This document shows positions 15,166 to 24,087 of a stretch of DNA of 64,000 bases, one piece after another; the stretch's first letter is position 1; each line of letters starts with the position of its first letter. Location of the stretch: positions 1-64,000 of the forward strand of contig NZ_BAGD01000118.1 in the NCBI RefSeq assembly GCF_000308635.1. Reading direction: 5' to 3'. The position numbers and the translations under genes were made by a program. Below the pieces are notes generated by a model that worked only from the letters and a program-made list of their open reading frames with translations, was not told the origin of the DNA and did not search any database. This DNA is from Nocardia otitidiscaviarum NBRC 14405. Its GTDB lineage: Bacteria; Actinomycetota; Actinomycetes; Mycobacteriales; Mycobacteriaceae.

Positions 15166-18100
15166 CTAACTCGGCGCGATCTCGCGCAGCAGGCCCAGAA
15201 TCCGCTCGGCGGCCTGACGTCGGCCCAGTCGCGCCACCGCGCGCACGGCCGCGTCGAACCGCTCCGGGCCCACCTCGTCCCGGTGCAGCGCCACGTGCCG
15301 ATCCCAGCGCATGGACGGATAGTCCTGACGCGGCGTCACTCTCGGTACCAAGGCCAGCAGGGCCAGACCGGCGCCGACGTGCTCGCCGGTCGCGAGCAGG
15401 AAGGAGCCCACCGCGTTCGCGGCCGCGCCGAGCTGCGGTACATCCCACAGCTGCGCGAGCCGGTTCACCACCAAGTCCGCCAATTCGTAGACCACCGTGC
15501 GGATCTCATCGGTGCGCCCGTACAGCACGTGGGCGTCGACCACCGCGGAGACGAGCATGAGCAGACCTGGCCCGGGCGTGACCATGTTATTCGGCCAGTC
15601 CAGCAGCGGCAGCACCGTCCGGAAGCGGCGCAGCCCGGTGTCGATATCCCCCTCGGCCAGTTCGACTTCCGAGAGCGCCGAGACCACATGCGCGCGACGT
15701 TGGCTCGGCTGTGTCACGGGGGTGTCGGGCGACGGTTCGACGCCGATCGCGCCCAGGGTCGGCTCCAGTTCGCGCCGGGCAGCCGCGGTATCCCCCAGTC
15801 CGGTCAGCGATACCGCCAGGAAGCTGCGTATCTCGATGCTCTCCTCGAAGGAGCGCAACCGCAGCAGATCCGCGGCCGCGCTGCGGTAGAAGCCGACGGA
15901 TTCGTCGTAGCGCGCCGCCTGCCCGTACATTCCGCCCAGGTGCTGGCACAGCATGGCGTGTCCCCAGACGTCACCGGGCTCCATCATGCGCAGCGCCGCC
16001 ACGGCGTCGCGGGTGGAACCGAAGATATCGCCCGCGTTCTCCGCTACGTTGGCGCGCACCAGCAGGGCGGTCGAGCGGGTCAGCGCGTCGTCGCTGCGGA
16101 CGCCGCGGGCGAGGGCGCGGCCGAGCGCCGTGGCATTCGGCGGCAGGGTCGCGAGTTCACCGAGGAAGCCGAACATCGGCGTGGGCTGCGCGCCGGAGCG
16201 CAGCACCCGGCGAATGGTGTTGCGCACCAGCGCCGTACCCCTGGGTTCGCCGCTGATGTACATCAGATGCAGGCCGATCGTGACCTGACCGAAGATCTGG
16301 AGATCGGCGGCGGACGGATCGGCGGCGGGCGTGCGCGGCGGGAGCCGGAGCACCCGTTCGCCCCAGGCCACCAGCTCCATATGCGCCCCGCGGATCACCC
16401 ACAGCATCGCCAGGGTCGGGAAGACCATGTGCACGGTATCGGCATCGCGGCGTTCAACGGCGTACCGGAGCACCGTGACCAGGTTCTCCGCCTCCGCGGC
16501 GACCGACAGCACCGTCCGCACCTGATCTCCACCCAGGTAGGCCCGCAGCGCCGCGACAACGAAATCCCGCGCCCAGCCGACCATGCGGGACATGACGGGT
16601 TCGGCCTCGCCCGCGAGCGTCAGCTGCTCCTCGCCGAATTCCCGGACGGTTTCCAGCATTCGATAGCGCACGCGCTGCGCGCCCCGCCATTCCGGATCGT
16701 CGTCGGCCTCCAGCACGGTGAGCAGTGACTGGCCGACCAATCCGTCCACCGCCGCGGCGGCATCCGGGATGTCGGGGCCGTGCAGCAGCGCTGCGGCCGC
16801 CGACAGCGTGAACCCGGCGGGGAAGCGACACAGTCGCCGCAGGGCGACACGCTGCGGGTCGTCGAGCAGATTCCAACTCCAGTCGATCACCGCGTGCAGG
16901 GTGCGGTGCCGTCGCGGCGAACTGCGGTCGCCGCCGCGCAGCAGGGCGAAGCGCTGATCCAGCCGGGATTCGATCTCCGCGACGCTCATGGTGCGCACTC
17001 GGGCGGCGGCCAGTTCGATGGCGAGCGGGAGACCGTCCAGGGTCTCGCACAGGCGGGCCACCGTCGCCGGATCCAGGTGCGCGGACGGGCGCACCGCGCG
17101 GGCACGGGCGGTGAACAGGTCGGTGGCGGGTGATCCGGCCGCGTCGATGGTCAACGGCGACAGCGGGTAGACGGTCTCGGCGGTGATCTCCAGCGGAGCC
17201 CGGCTGGTGGTGAGCACGGTGAGCCGGTCGCTCGCGCCGACCAGGTCGGCGGTGATGGCGGCGACCGCCTCGATGAGATGTTCGCAGTTGTCCAGAATCA
17301 GCAGCATCGGCCGCGAACCCAGTGTCTCCCGGAGCACCTGCCGGATGTCCCGCACCAGGGCCGGGCGCAGCACAGTGGCGTCGCGCCCCACCTCACTCAC
17401 ACCGAGCGTCGCCGCGATGGCGGCCTCCACCTCGACGCGGGTGGCGGCGCTGTCCGGATCCGGCCGCACCGAAGCCAATTCGACCAGCACCACCGACCGT
17501 TCGGCGGCACAGCGCGCACCCAGTTCGTTGGCGATCCGCGTCTTCCCGGTACCGCCCGGCCCCAACACCGTGACCACACGGGACTCGCGCAGCAGCGCGG
17601 TCAATGCCGCGAGATCGCCGTCCCTGCCGAGCAGCGGATTCGGTGCGGCCCGCAACCCGATGGAGGAGATCGCCTCGGCCGCAGCGGATTCCCGGCGCGG
17701 CGGGTCCTGACGTGCCGAACTCCGGTGCGCCGCAGCGTGGTACGCCACGGCCGGACTGAACGAGCGCCCATCCGCATCCTCGGCCACAGACGCTCCGACA
17801 TCGGACGCGTGACCGTCGCCGCCCCCGGCCCCGGTTCCCCGGCCGCCGTGCGGCTGGTCCGTCCCGAGCGCGGGCACCGAGCTCGTCGCGGGCCGCCACC
17901 GACGGAGTTCGCCGGGAAGCGGGTCGCCACGGAGGACTGCGGTGTTCACGGCCGTGATGGTGGGGCCCGGATCGGTGCCCAGTTCGGCGGCGAGGCGGGC
18001 ACGGAAGGCGGCGAAGACATCGAGGGCCTCGCTGCCCCGGCCCGCGATGGCGAGCAGGCGCATGAGGGTGGTGTGCGCGGGCTCGTCGAGTGGATGCGCG

Positions 18101-18714
18101 GTCGCGGCGCGCCGGGCCAGCACGATGGCGGCGGTGAGGTCGCCCGCGGCCTCGCGGGCGGCGAGTTCCAGCGTGTCGAGATCGTGCGCGCGGGCGGCGG
18201 CGAGGGCGGCGAGCTCGTCGGCCACCGGACCGGGTGGCAGGTCGGCTCCGGGCTCGCCGCGCCAGAGCCCGCGGGCGCGGGTCAGCAGGTCCAGGCAGCC
18301 GTCGACATCCCCGGCGTCGAACGCGGCCCGGGCGCGCTGTTCGATCCGGGCCACGCGGGTGAGGTCCACCTGGTCGACCGGCAGGACCAGGCGGTATCCG
18401 GCGGGTCCGATATCGAGCGCGCCGTCGGGGAGTGCGGAGCGCAGCCGCGAGATCTGGGTGTGCAGGGCGTTCATTGGCGCACGCGGCGGGGCGTCACCCC
18501 AGATGTCGTCGATCAGCGCCGGAGCGGCGCGGCTGCGTCCCGGATGCGTCGCCAGCGCGGCCACGAGCAGGCGCGAGCGTGCGCCCGGTACCGGGGTGAG
18601 CACCCCGGCACGCCGCAGTGCGATCTCACCCAGCAGTGCCACCCGCACGGTGTCCCCGATAGACACGATCCGGGTGACCCCAGCGCTGCTCGAACTGCTC
18701 GTTTCTGCGTTCAT
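15166..18714 (-). CDS. AfsR/SARP-type transcriptional regulator with STAND ATPase domain
   Basis: 1182 residues. The N-terminus has an OmpR-type winged helix (about 15-90, VRVALLGEIALRRAG...MNALHTQISRLRSAL), then a bacterial transcriptional activator domain (about 90-245, YRLVLPVDQVDL, DEPAHTTLMRLL). The central NTPase has Walker A GPGGTGKT near residue 383 and Walker B LLILDNCEHL near 473, with the SRAPLEI and GLPLAIELAAARV segments of AfsR-like ATPases. The C-terminal 500 residues are helical, TPR-like. Such proteins activate secondary metabolism or stress genes when ligand and ATP bind. ATG at 18714 was chosen (GAGGA abuts it); a GTG at 18777 is possible. Confidence 0.88.
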   Translation of the reverse strand: MNAETSSSSSAGVTRIVSIGDTVRVALLGEIALRRAGVLTPVPGARSRLLVAALATHPGRSRAAPALIDDIWGDAPPRAPMNALHTQISRLRSALPDGALDIGPAGYRLVLPVDQVDLTRVARIEQRARAAFDAGDVDGCLDLLTRARGLWRGEPGADLPPGPVADELAALAAARAHDLDTLELAAREAAGDLTAAIVLARRAATAHPLDEPAHTTLMRLLAIAGRGSEALDVFAAFRARLAAELGTDPGPTITAVNTAVLRGDPLPGELRRWRPATSSVPALGTDQPHGGRGTGAGGGDGHASDVGASVAEDADGRSFSPAVAYHAAAHRSSARQDPPRRESAAAEAISSIGLRAAPNPLLGRDGDLAALTALLRESRVVTVLGPGGTGKTRIANELGARCAAERSVVLVELASVRPDPDSAATRVEVEAAIAATLGVSEVGRDATVLRPALVRDIRQVLRETLGSRPMLLILDNCEHLIEAVAAITADLVGASDRLTVLTTSRAPLEITAETVYPLSPLTIDAAGSPATDLFTARARAVRPSAHLDPATVARLCETLDGLPLAIELAAARVRTMSVAEIESRLDQRFALLRGGDRSSPRRHRTLHAVIDWSWNLLDDPQRVALRRLCRFPAGFTLSAAAALLHGPDIPDAAAAVDGLVGQSLLTVLEADDDPEWRGAQRVRYRMLETVREFGEEQLTLAGEAEPVMSRMVGWARDFVVAALRAYLGGDQVRTVLSVAAEAENLVTVLRYAVERRDADTVHMVFPTLAMLWVIRGAHMELVAWGERVLRLPPRTPAADPSAADLQIFGQVTIGLHLMYISGEPRGTALVRNTIRRVLRSGAQPTPMFGFLGELATLPPNATALGRALARGVRSDDALTRSTALLVRANVAENAGDIFGSTRDAVAALRMMEPGDVWGHAMLCQHLGGMYGQAARYDESVGFYRSAAADLLRLRSFEESIEIRSFLAVSLTGLGDTAAARRELEPTLGAIGVEPSPDTPVTQPSQRRAHVVSALSEVELAEGDIDTGLRRFRTVLPLLDWPNNMVTPGPGLLMLVSAVVDAHVLYGRTDEIRTVVYELADLVVNRLAQLWDVPQLGAAANAVGSFLLATGEHVGAGLALLALVPRVTPRQDYPSMRWDRHVALHRDEVGPERFDAAVRAVARLGRRQAAERILGLLREIAPS

Positions 18715-18794
18715 TCCTCGTCGATCGTAGGTGAGCTGCGCGAACGAGTCGGATTCGCGCGGTTGCGCGACCCGCACCGCTTACGCTGATCTTC

Positions 18795-19244
18795 ATGGCC
18801 GATTTCGAACTCGCGCGGCAGACCGTGATCGCGGCCGAACCGTCACGGATACTCGCGCTCATCGATGATCTGCACCAGTGGCAGCAGTGGTCGCCCTGGG
18901 AGGATCTGGACCCCGATCTGGAGCGTGTCTACTCCGGCGCCGATCGCGGCCCGGGCGCGAGGTACGACTGGAAGGGCAACCGGAAGGCCGGGCAGGGCGC
19001 GATGGAGATCACCGCGAGCACCGCCGACCGGGTCGAGCTCCGCTTGGAGTTCGAGAAGCCGTGGAAGGCCACCAACCAGGCCATCTTCGAGTTGCGGCCG
19101 GTCGACGGCGGCACCGAGGTCACCTGGCGGATGACCGGTCAGCGCACCCGCATGATGACCATGCTCGGCAAGCTCATGGACAAGCTGATCGGCAAGGACT
19201 TCGAGAAGGGGCTCGCTCGGCTCAAGGCTGCCGCCGAATCCTGA
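18795..19244 (+). CDS. SRPBCC (START-like) family protein
   Basis: 149 residues. The pattern FELARQTVIAAEPSRILALI, DLHQWQQWSPWEDLDPDLER and GTEVTWRMTGQR is typical of polyketide-cyclase-like SRPBCC proteins, which form a deep hydrophobic ligand pocket. No catalytic residues are diagnostic. It is divergent from the large AfsR-like regulator with an 80-bp gap, so co-regulation is possible. Role unknown. Confidence 0.8.
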   Translation: MADFELARQTVIAAEPSRILALIDDLHQWQQWSPWEDLDPDLERVYSGADRGPGARYDWKGNRKAGQGAMEITASTADRVELRLEFEKPWKATNQAIFELRPVDGGTEVTWRMTGQRTRMMTMLGKLMDKLIGKDFEKGLARLKAAAES

Positions 19245-19384
19245 ACCGGCGCCCCGGCGGGATCGGGGCGGGACGCCGCGCCCGCACCCGGCGGCGACAT
19301 TCGTCCCGTCAACACAGCGAACCGACCGCCTGGTGCGGATCCTCCCGATGCGCCGCCCCCGCACCGCGCATTAGGCTGCCGATC

Positions 19385-20254
19385 ATGGCAACAGCTGGAC
19401 AGTGGATCGAGGGCGCTCGGCCGCGCACGCTTCCGAATGCGATCGCGCCGGTCCTGGTGGGCACGGGGGCCGCGGCCTCGATCGGCGGGGCGGTGTGGTG
19501 GAAAGCGGTACTGTGCCTGCTGCTTTCGCTGTCGCTCATCATCGGGGTGAACTACGCCAACGACTACTCCGACGGTATTCGGGGCACCGACGACGAGCGG
19601 GTGGGCCCGCTGCGGCTGGTCGGTTCGAAGCTGGCGAGTGCGGCGGCGGTGCGCAATGCCGCCATCGCCTGTCTGGCGCTGGGCGCGGTGATCGGTCTGG
19701 TGCTGGTGGCCACCACCGCGTGGTGGCTGATCCTGGTGGGCGCGGCCTGCCTGGCGGGCGCCTGGTTCTACACCGGGGGCCGGAATCCCTACGGCTACAG
19801 CGGTTTCGGTGAGATCGCGGTCTTCGTGTTCTTCGGTTTGGTGGCGGTGCTGGGCACCCAGTTCGTGCAGGCCGAGCGGGTCGACTGGGCGGGCCTGGTC
19901 GGCGCCGTCGCGGTGGGCGCGTTCTCCAGTGCGGTGCTGGTCACCAACAATCTGCGCGATATCCCCACCGACACGGTCTCCGGCAAGCTCACCCTGGCCG
20001 TCCGGCTCGGCGACACCCGCACCCGCACACTGCATATCGTGCTGATGGCGGTGCCGTTCCTGGCCAGTCTGGCCCTGGCGGCCCGCACCCCCTTCGCGCT
20101 GGCGGGGCTGCTCGCCCTCCCACTGGCCGTCCGCGCCAATGCTCCGGTGCGCTCCGGGCAGGGCGGGCCCGGTCTGATTCCCGCGCTGCGCGACACCGGC
20201 CTCGCCCTGCTGGTCTGGTCCCTGCTCACGGCGATCGCGCTCACCGTCGCCTGA
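19385..20254 (+). CDS. menA: 1,4-dihydroxy-2-naphthoate polyprenyltransferase
   Basis: 289 residues with eight or nine membrane helices. UbiA-superfamily metal/diphosphate motifs are visible: NYANDYSDG at 56-64 and NNLRDIPTD near 185-195. It attaches the polyprenyl tail to DHNA in the membrane to give demethylmenaquinone. The N-terminus WIEGARPRTLPNAIAPVLVG is characteristic of actinobacterial MenA. It stands alone, 140 bp after the SRPBCC gene, and is followed by a hairpin. Confidence 0.95.
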   Translation: MATAGQWIEGARPRTLPNAIAPVLVGTGAAASIGGAVWWKAVLCLLLSLSLIIGVNYANDYSDGIRGTDDERVGPLRLVGSKLASAAAVRNAAIACLALGAVIGLVLVATTAWWLILVGAACLAGAWFYTGGRNPYGYSGFGEIAVFVFFGLVAVLGTQFVQAERVDWAGLVGAVAVGAFSSAVLVTNNLRDIPTDTVSGKLTLAVRLGDTRTRTLHIVLMAVPFLASLALAARTPFALAGLLALPLAVRANAPVRSGQGGPGLIPALRDTGLALLVWSLLTAIALTVA

Positions 20255-20282
20255 GGCGGCGCGTCAGTCCCTTCGCAACGAC

Positions 20283-20308
20283 AACGCCCCGGCCACGGCC
20301 GGGGCGTT
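20283..20308. terminator. bidirectional hairpin after menA
   Basis: AACGCCCCGGCC at 20283-20294 pairs with GGCCGGGGCGTT at 20297-20308, a nearly continuous GC palindrome between two convergent genes. No clear T-run follows on either side. Confidence 0.6.
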
Positions 20309-20327
20309 CGTCTCGTACCCGGACGGC

Positions 20328-20708
20328 TCAGTCCCGGTCCGGCACCAGGATGCCGAGCACCCAGTTCACCAGCGTGATGATGATGCCGCCGAGCACCGCC
20401 GCCCAGAATCCCTCGACATGCAGCTGGTAGTCGGTGTACCCCGTGAGCCACGAGGTCAGCCACAGCATCAGGGCATTGATCACCAGCAGGAACAGACCCA
20501 GCGTCAGGATCACCAGCGGTAGCGACAGCAGCTTCACGATCGGCTTCACGAAGGCGTTCACGATCGTGAAGACCACGGTGACCACCGCGAGCACCAGCAG
20601 CTTGCTGGAGGTGGTGTCCTCGGGTGCGATGATGTCGATGCCGGACACCCATTCGGCGGCCAGCCAGATGGCCACACCGGTGATGATCAGGCGGAGCAGG
20701 AGCGTCAT
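20328..20708 (-). CDS. four-helix membrane protein (phage holin family IV-like)
   Basis: 126 residues with four hydrophobic helices (LLRLIITGVAIWLAAEWV; LLVLAVVTVVFTIVNAFVKP; LPLVILTLGLFLLVINALML; GFWAAVLGGIIITLVNWVLG). The segment NAFVKPIVKLLSLPLVILTLG is the hallmark of the PF04020 family, called phage-holin family IV although most members are chromosomal and of unknown function. It is convergent with menA and lies 36 bp downstream of the Clp-N gene on the same strand. Confidence 0.85.
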   Translation of the reverse strand: MTLLLRLIITGVAIWLAAEWVSGIDIIAPEDTTSSKLLVLAVVTVVFTIVNAFVKPIVKLLSLPLVILTLGLFLLVINALMLWLTSWLTGYTDYQLHVEGFWAAVLGGIIITLVNWVLGILVPDRD

Positions 20709-20744
20709 GCAGCGATCGTAGGCCCGAAATGCCCGGCCGTCCGG

Positions 20745-21329
20745 TCACGCCGCGCGATCGAGCAGCGCGTGGGTCGCCCCGCGCAGCCGCGTCACTCCCT
20801 CGTCTCCGCCGATGAGGTCGCCCACCGTCGGAGTCGGATCCCGCAGGATGCCGAGCAGGACGTGCCCAGCCTCGATGCGGTTGTCCTTGCGCGCGAGTGC
20901 CTCCCGCAGCGAGAGCTCGAGCGCCTTCTTGGCTTCCCGAGTGAAGGGGATGTGGCCGAAGTTGCCCTTTCCGCGGCCGAACAGACCTCGACGCTGTTGT
21001 TCCGGCGGCTCGGCGCGCTCGAGGGCGTCCGCGCCGAAGGTGGCTTCCAGACTTTCCCGCACCGCGTCCAGATCGATGCCGATGGACTTCAGCGCGGCCG
21101 CGTCCTCCGCACCGAGAGGTTCCCCACCACGCTTGCGCGCCAGTGCTTCTCGCACTCCGGCCGCAGTGAGCCCGGTCTCGCCGAGCATGTCCGTCAGCGC
21201 TCGGTCGGGGCAGTCGAGCAGCCCCAGCAACAGGTGCTCGGGCCCGATGCTCGGCGCGCGCAGTTCCCGAGCCTCCTCCTGCGCCCCCACCACCGCGAAT
21301 CTGGCTGCCTTGTCGAATCGTTCGAACAT
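20745..21329 (-). CDS. Clp N-terminal-domain protein without ATPase
   Basis: 194 residues. Two Clp N repeats: FDKAARFAVVGAQEEARELR...IGPEHLLLGLLD at 4-45 and FTREAKKALELSLREALARKDN...IEAGHVLLGILRD near 128-170, joined by a linker with GRGKGNFGHIP. No Walker motifs follow, so it is not a ClpC unfoldase. It could act as an adaptor or as a substrate-binding decoy. The start ATG overlaps the stop of the upstream HTH gene by one base (TGATG), so the two are translationally coupled. Confidence 0.88.
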   Translation of the reverse strand: MFERFDKAARFAVVGAQEEARELRAPSIGPEHLLLGLLDCPDRALTDMLGETGLTAAGVREALARKRGGEPLGAEDAAALKSIGIDLDAVRESLEATFGADALERAEPPEQQRRGLFGRGKGNFGHIPFTREAKKALELSLREALARKDNRIEAGHVLLGILRDPTPTVGDLIGGDEGVTRLRGATHALLDRAA

Positions 21330-21550
21330 CAGCGGATCCCGCCTCTCCGGTTGTACTTCTGGTGGACCGCCTGTCGGCTCACTTCGAGCGCGTCCGCGAT
21401 CGCCTGCCAGGACCAGCCCTGTCGCCGGGCATTGGCCACCTGGATGGCTTCGAGTCGCTCGAGCAGCCGACGCAGTGCCAGCACCGCGCGGAGTCCGACC
21501 TGTGGGTCGGGGCTCCCGGCGGCGGCCGCCAGGGTCGTTGCCTCACTCAT
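21329..21550 (-). CDS. small helix-turn-helix regulator
   Basis: 73 residues. The C-terminal half is a helix-turn-helix: RQGWSWQAIADALEVSRQAVHQKYNRR. A preceding helical segment (VGLRAVLALRRLLERLEAIQVANA) may dimerise. The ATG at 21550 lies directly downstream of two inverted repeats, TGTCAA-N6-TTGACA and GTCAA-N6-TTGAC, which overlap a good promoter. The natural reading is an autorepressor controlling itself and the Clp-N protein gene. The trigger, possibly protein stress, is inferred. Confidence 0.85.
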   Translation of the reverse strand: MSEATTLAAAAGSPDPQVGLRAVLALRRLLERLEAIQVANARRQGWSWQAIADALEVSRQAVHQKYNRRGGIR

Positions 21551-21553
21551 GTA

Positions 21554-21597
21554 TGTCAATTTACGTTGACACTCGCCAGGCGTCAATAAAAATTGAC
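21554..21597 (-). promoter_or_regulatory. promoter with two TGTCAA-type operators
   Basis: TGTCAA at 21554-21559 pairs with TTGACA at 21566-21571, and GTCAA at 21582-21586 pairs with TTGAC at 21593-21597; both have 6-bp spacers. On the minus strand TTGACG (-35), 17 bp and TAAATT (-10) lie inside these repeats, so occupancy would block the HTH/Clp-N operon. The remaining gap to 21842 is AT-richer and shows no gene. Confidence 0.65.
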
Positions 21598-21842
21598 ACG
21601 GACGGGGTGGGGACCCCTTCGAGAGTCCATGCGGACATGCATCCGATAGCGCTCGAAAGGCCCGAAACGTCAACGGGTGTTAACGAAAAATGGGACACCG
21701 GGACACGGCCCCGCCGATCGGATGACCCGATATCACCGATAGCGCAGGCAATTCCGCAAACTTACAGCTATCAGAAATGCGCTTGGTCAGAACGGCCGAA
21801 CGGCGCATCACATAGCACGGAAACCGCTGTGCCGTGCGGAAA

Positions 21843-22928
21843 CTAGGCAGACCACTGGCCGGTGGCCAGGAATTTGGTGAGCACGGCCTCCGGTTCGGCC
21901 AGGCTCAGACCCTGCCCGGCAACCCATTCGTCATTGAAATAGGTTCCGGCATAACGGTCTCCGCCATCACACAGCAGGGTCACCACGCTGCCCGCGCGCC
22001 CCTGCGCCATCATCTCCGCGATCAGAGCGAACGCACCCCACAGATTGGTGCCGGTGGACCCGCCCACCCGGCGCCCCAGGGCTCGGCTGGCGAAACGCGC
22101 CGCCGCGATGGACGCGGCATCGGGCACCTCGATCATGGTGTCCACCACCTGACCGATGAACGACGGCTCCACCCGCGGCCGCCCGATCCCCTCGATCCGC
22201 GAGGGCATTCCGGTCTGATAGCCCGCGTCGGCCATCTCGTAGCCACCGTAGAAGGCCGAATTCTCCGGATCGACCACCGCCAACCGGGTGGCGTGCCGCC
22301 GATACCGGATATAGCGGCCGATGGTGGCGCTGGTGCCGCCGGTGCCCGCCCCCACCACGATCCACTCCGGCACCGGATGCGTCTCCAATTCCAGCTGCTG
22401 GAAGATGGATTCGGCGATGTTGTTGTTACCGCGCCAGTCCGTGGCCCGTTCGGCGTGGGTGAACTGGTCCATGTAGTGGCCGCCGCATTCGGCCGCCAGC
22501 CGCGCCGCCTCCGTATAGATGTCCGGCGCACGCTCGACGAAATGGCAGCGGCCGCCCTGCGCCTCGATGAGCGCGACCTTCTCCCGGGAGGTCTTGGCGG
22601 GCACCACGGCCACGAAGTCCAGGCCCAGCAACTGGGCGAAGTACGCCTCACTGATCGCGGTCGAACCGCTGGACGCCTCCACCACCGTGGTGCCCTCGGT
22701 GACCCAGCCGTTGCAGATCGCGTACAGGAACAGCGATCTCGCCAGCCGATGTTTGAGACTGCCGGTGATGTGGGTGGATTCGTCCTTGAGATACAGCTGC
22801 ACACCCCAGTCGGCGGGCAGCGGGTAGCGCAGCAGATGGGTGTCGGCACTGCGCTGGGTGTCGGCGTCGATCAGCCGCACCGCATTGTCGACCCAGTCGC
22901 GCGGGGTACTGCGCTCGCAGCGCTTCAC
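21843..22928 (-). CDS. cds1: PLP-dependent cysteine desulfhydrase-like enzyme
   Basis: 361 residues, fold-type II PLP enzyme. The PLP lysine is K59 in STHITGSLKHRLARS; the cofactor phosphate loop is GAGTGGTSATIGRY near 200; EASSGSTAISEAYFA binds substrate carboxylate. The sequence pattern corresponds to the mycobacterial Rv3684 group, reported as the cysteine desulfhydrase Cds1 that releases H2S, pyruvate and ammonia from cysteine. The assignment to Cds1 rather than a cysteine synthase is from memory of that family. The start overlaps the stop of the DUF4229 gene by 4 nt. Confidence 0.75.
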   Translation of the reverse strand: MKRCERSTPRDWVDNAVRLIDADTQRSADTHLLRYPLPADWGVQLYLKDESTHITGSLKHRLARSLFLYAICNGWVTEGTTVVEASSGSTAISEAYFAQLLGLDFVAVVPAKTSREKVALIEAQGGRCHFVERAPDIYTEAARLAAECGGHYMDQFTHAERATDWRGNNNIAESIFQQLELETHPVPEWIVVGAGTGGTSATIGRYIRYRRHATRLAVVDPENSAFYGGYEMADAGYQTGMPSRIEGIGRPRVEPSFIGQVVDTMIEVPDAASIAAARFASRALGRRVGGSTGTNLWGAFALIAEMMAQGRAGSVVTLLCDGGDRYAGTYFNDEWVAGQGLSLAEPEAVLTKFLATGQWSA

Positions 22929-23233
22929 GCGTCCTCACCCCGCAGGCGCGAGCGCAGCTGCTCACGGTCCCTACGGCGCTTGGCGTCGACGACGGCGATG
23001 TCCTGGTTCACCTTGGTGCGCAGCCCCTTGAGCAGCGTCATGGACAGGGGCATGGCGATGAGCAGCGCGAACAGCGCGGCCACGATGAGCGGGACGTCCA
23101 CGCCCACCAGCTGCGCCGCTCCGATGATGGCCGCGGTGAGCGCGACGACCAGGGCCAGCCGCGCCAGCGTGTAGAGGGCAAGATTGCGTGCCAGGCGGCG
23201 GCCCGCACCGTCGGGTCGGGAAGCGTCACTCAC
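22925..23233 (-). CDS. DUF4229-type membrane protein
   Basis: 102 residues with two membrane helices (LALYTLARLALVVALTAAIIG and VPLIVAALFALLIAMPLSMTL) and a basic, coiled C-terminal tail (DAKRRRDREQLRSRLRGEDA), the DUF4229 pattern. GTG at 23233 is chosen because upstream in-frame sequence lacks family-like residues. It is the first gene of a two-gene operon with the PLP enzyme (ATGA overlap). Function unknown. Confidence 0.75.
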   Translation of the reverse strand: MSDASRPDGAGRRLARNLALYTLARLALVVALTAAIIGAAQLVGVDVPLIVAALFALLIAMPLSMTLLKGLRTKVNQDIAVVDAKRRRDREQLRSRLRGEDA

Positions 23234-23459
23234 GGGCACCAGAGTATGCGACGGGCATTCCGGCATTCGTCGCACCCTCGGAGAATCGGTCGCTGGATAT
23301 TCGCTACCAAGCCGTAATTCGTGACAGCGAACACAGTACGGATATCCGTTTTGTCTATTACTTCCCCTTTACCAAACTGAGACCGTTCGAACACCCGGGG
23401 GTGACAGTGCAACGATGTCGCTACTGATGAGGGATCTGTCGATACGGAAAGGTTTGCGA

Positions 23460-23693
23460 ATGACTGCGTTCACCGCGGCGAGCCGCGTATTGGGTTCCGT
23501 CAACGGCCAGGACACACTGCTCACCCCTGGTCAGGTGGCTGCCCTGTTCCACGTAGATCCGAAGACCGTTACCCGCTGGGCCCACGCCGGTCGGCTCGGC
23601 TCGCTGCGGACTCCGGGCGGACATCGCCGGTTCCGCGAAGCAGAAGTCATGCAACTCCTGAGGTCGCTCACCACCGAGGCGACTCGCGGCTAG
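23460..23693 (+). CDS. bldC: BldC-like MerR-type DNA-binding protein
   Basis: 77 residues with a single winged helix-turn-helix: LLTPGQVAALFHVDPKTVTRWAHAGRLG followed by the wing SLRTPGGHRRFREAEV. This is the compact BldC family, which in Streptomyces binds cooperatively to direct repeats and controls development; mycobacteria and Nocardia have orthologs. ATG at 23460 follows GGAAAGG at 7 bp. The upstream region from 23276 is AT-rich and probably carries its promoter. Confidence 0.9.
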   Translation: MTAFTAASRVLGSVNGQDTLLTPGQVAALFHVDPKTVTRWAHAGRLGSLRTPGGHRRFREAEVMQLLRSLTTEATRG

Positions 23694-23761
23694 ATCGTTT
23701 CCCGTTCCACGGTGCCGCGGGTACGCACACGGATTACCCTCGTTGGCAGGAGGTGAGCGAC

Positions 23762-23962
23762 GTGACGTACCTGTTGGCACTCATTGCGGTGGTGGCCGTC
23801 GCGGTGCTGTGCTGGAAGGCTTTCGGCCCTCAGCGATCAACCGGCACCGGCCCGACATCCAGGCCACGCAACCGTGTGATCGGTCCCGACGACGATCCGG
23901 AATTTCTCTGGCGCCTGTCCCGTCAGCATCGGGACGGCGAACCCGGTTCCGCGGAGCACTGA
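23762..23962 (+). CDS. small single-pass membrane protein
   Basis: 66 residues: an N-terminal membrane helix (YLLALIAVVAVAVLCWKAF) and a polar cytoplasmic tail with GPDDDPEFLWRLSRQH. A perfect AGGAGG at 23748-23753 gives correct spacing to GTG at 23762; a GTG at 23753 overlaps that site and is less likely. The gene is followed by a strong terminator. No family is recognised beyond similar short proteins in relatives. Confidence 0.65.
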   Translation: MTYLLALIAVVAVAVLCWKAFGPQRSTGTGPTSRPRNRVIGPDDDPEFLWRLSRQHRDGEPGSAEH

Positions 23963-24020
23963 CACTCCCGGAACAGCAAGAGTCGGCCCGCCTCCCTCCG
24001 ACGCCGACACCATGAATGGG

Positions 24021-24058
24021 AAATCCCCGCGGATGATCTTCATCCGCGGGGATTTTTT
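24021..24058. terminator. strong bidirectional intrinsic terminator
   Basis: A perfect 16-bp stem, 24021-24036 (AAATCCCCGCGGATGA) with 24040-24055, and a 3-nt loop. It has a T-run on the right and a matching A-run on the left, so it serves both the small membrane protein gene and the convergent exporter operon. Confidence 0.9.
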
Positions 24059-24087
24059 CGTGATCTGCGCGACGCCCCGACCGACGG

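Noticed and set aside
17278..18789. 503-residue plus-strand frame opposite the AfsR-like gene
   Set aside because: Antisense shadow of a gene with clear motifs; no domain or ribosome site.
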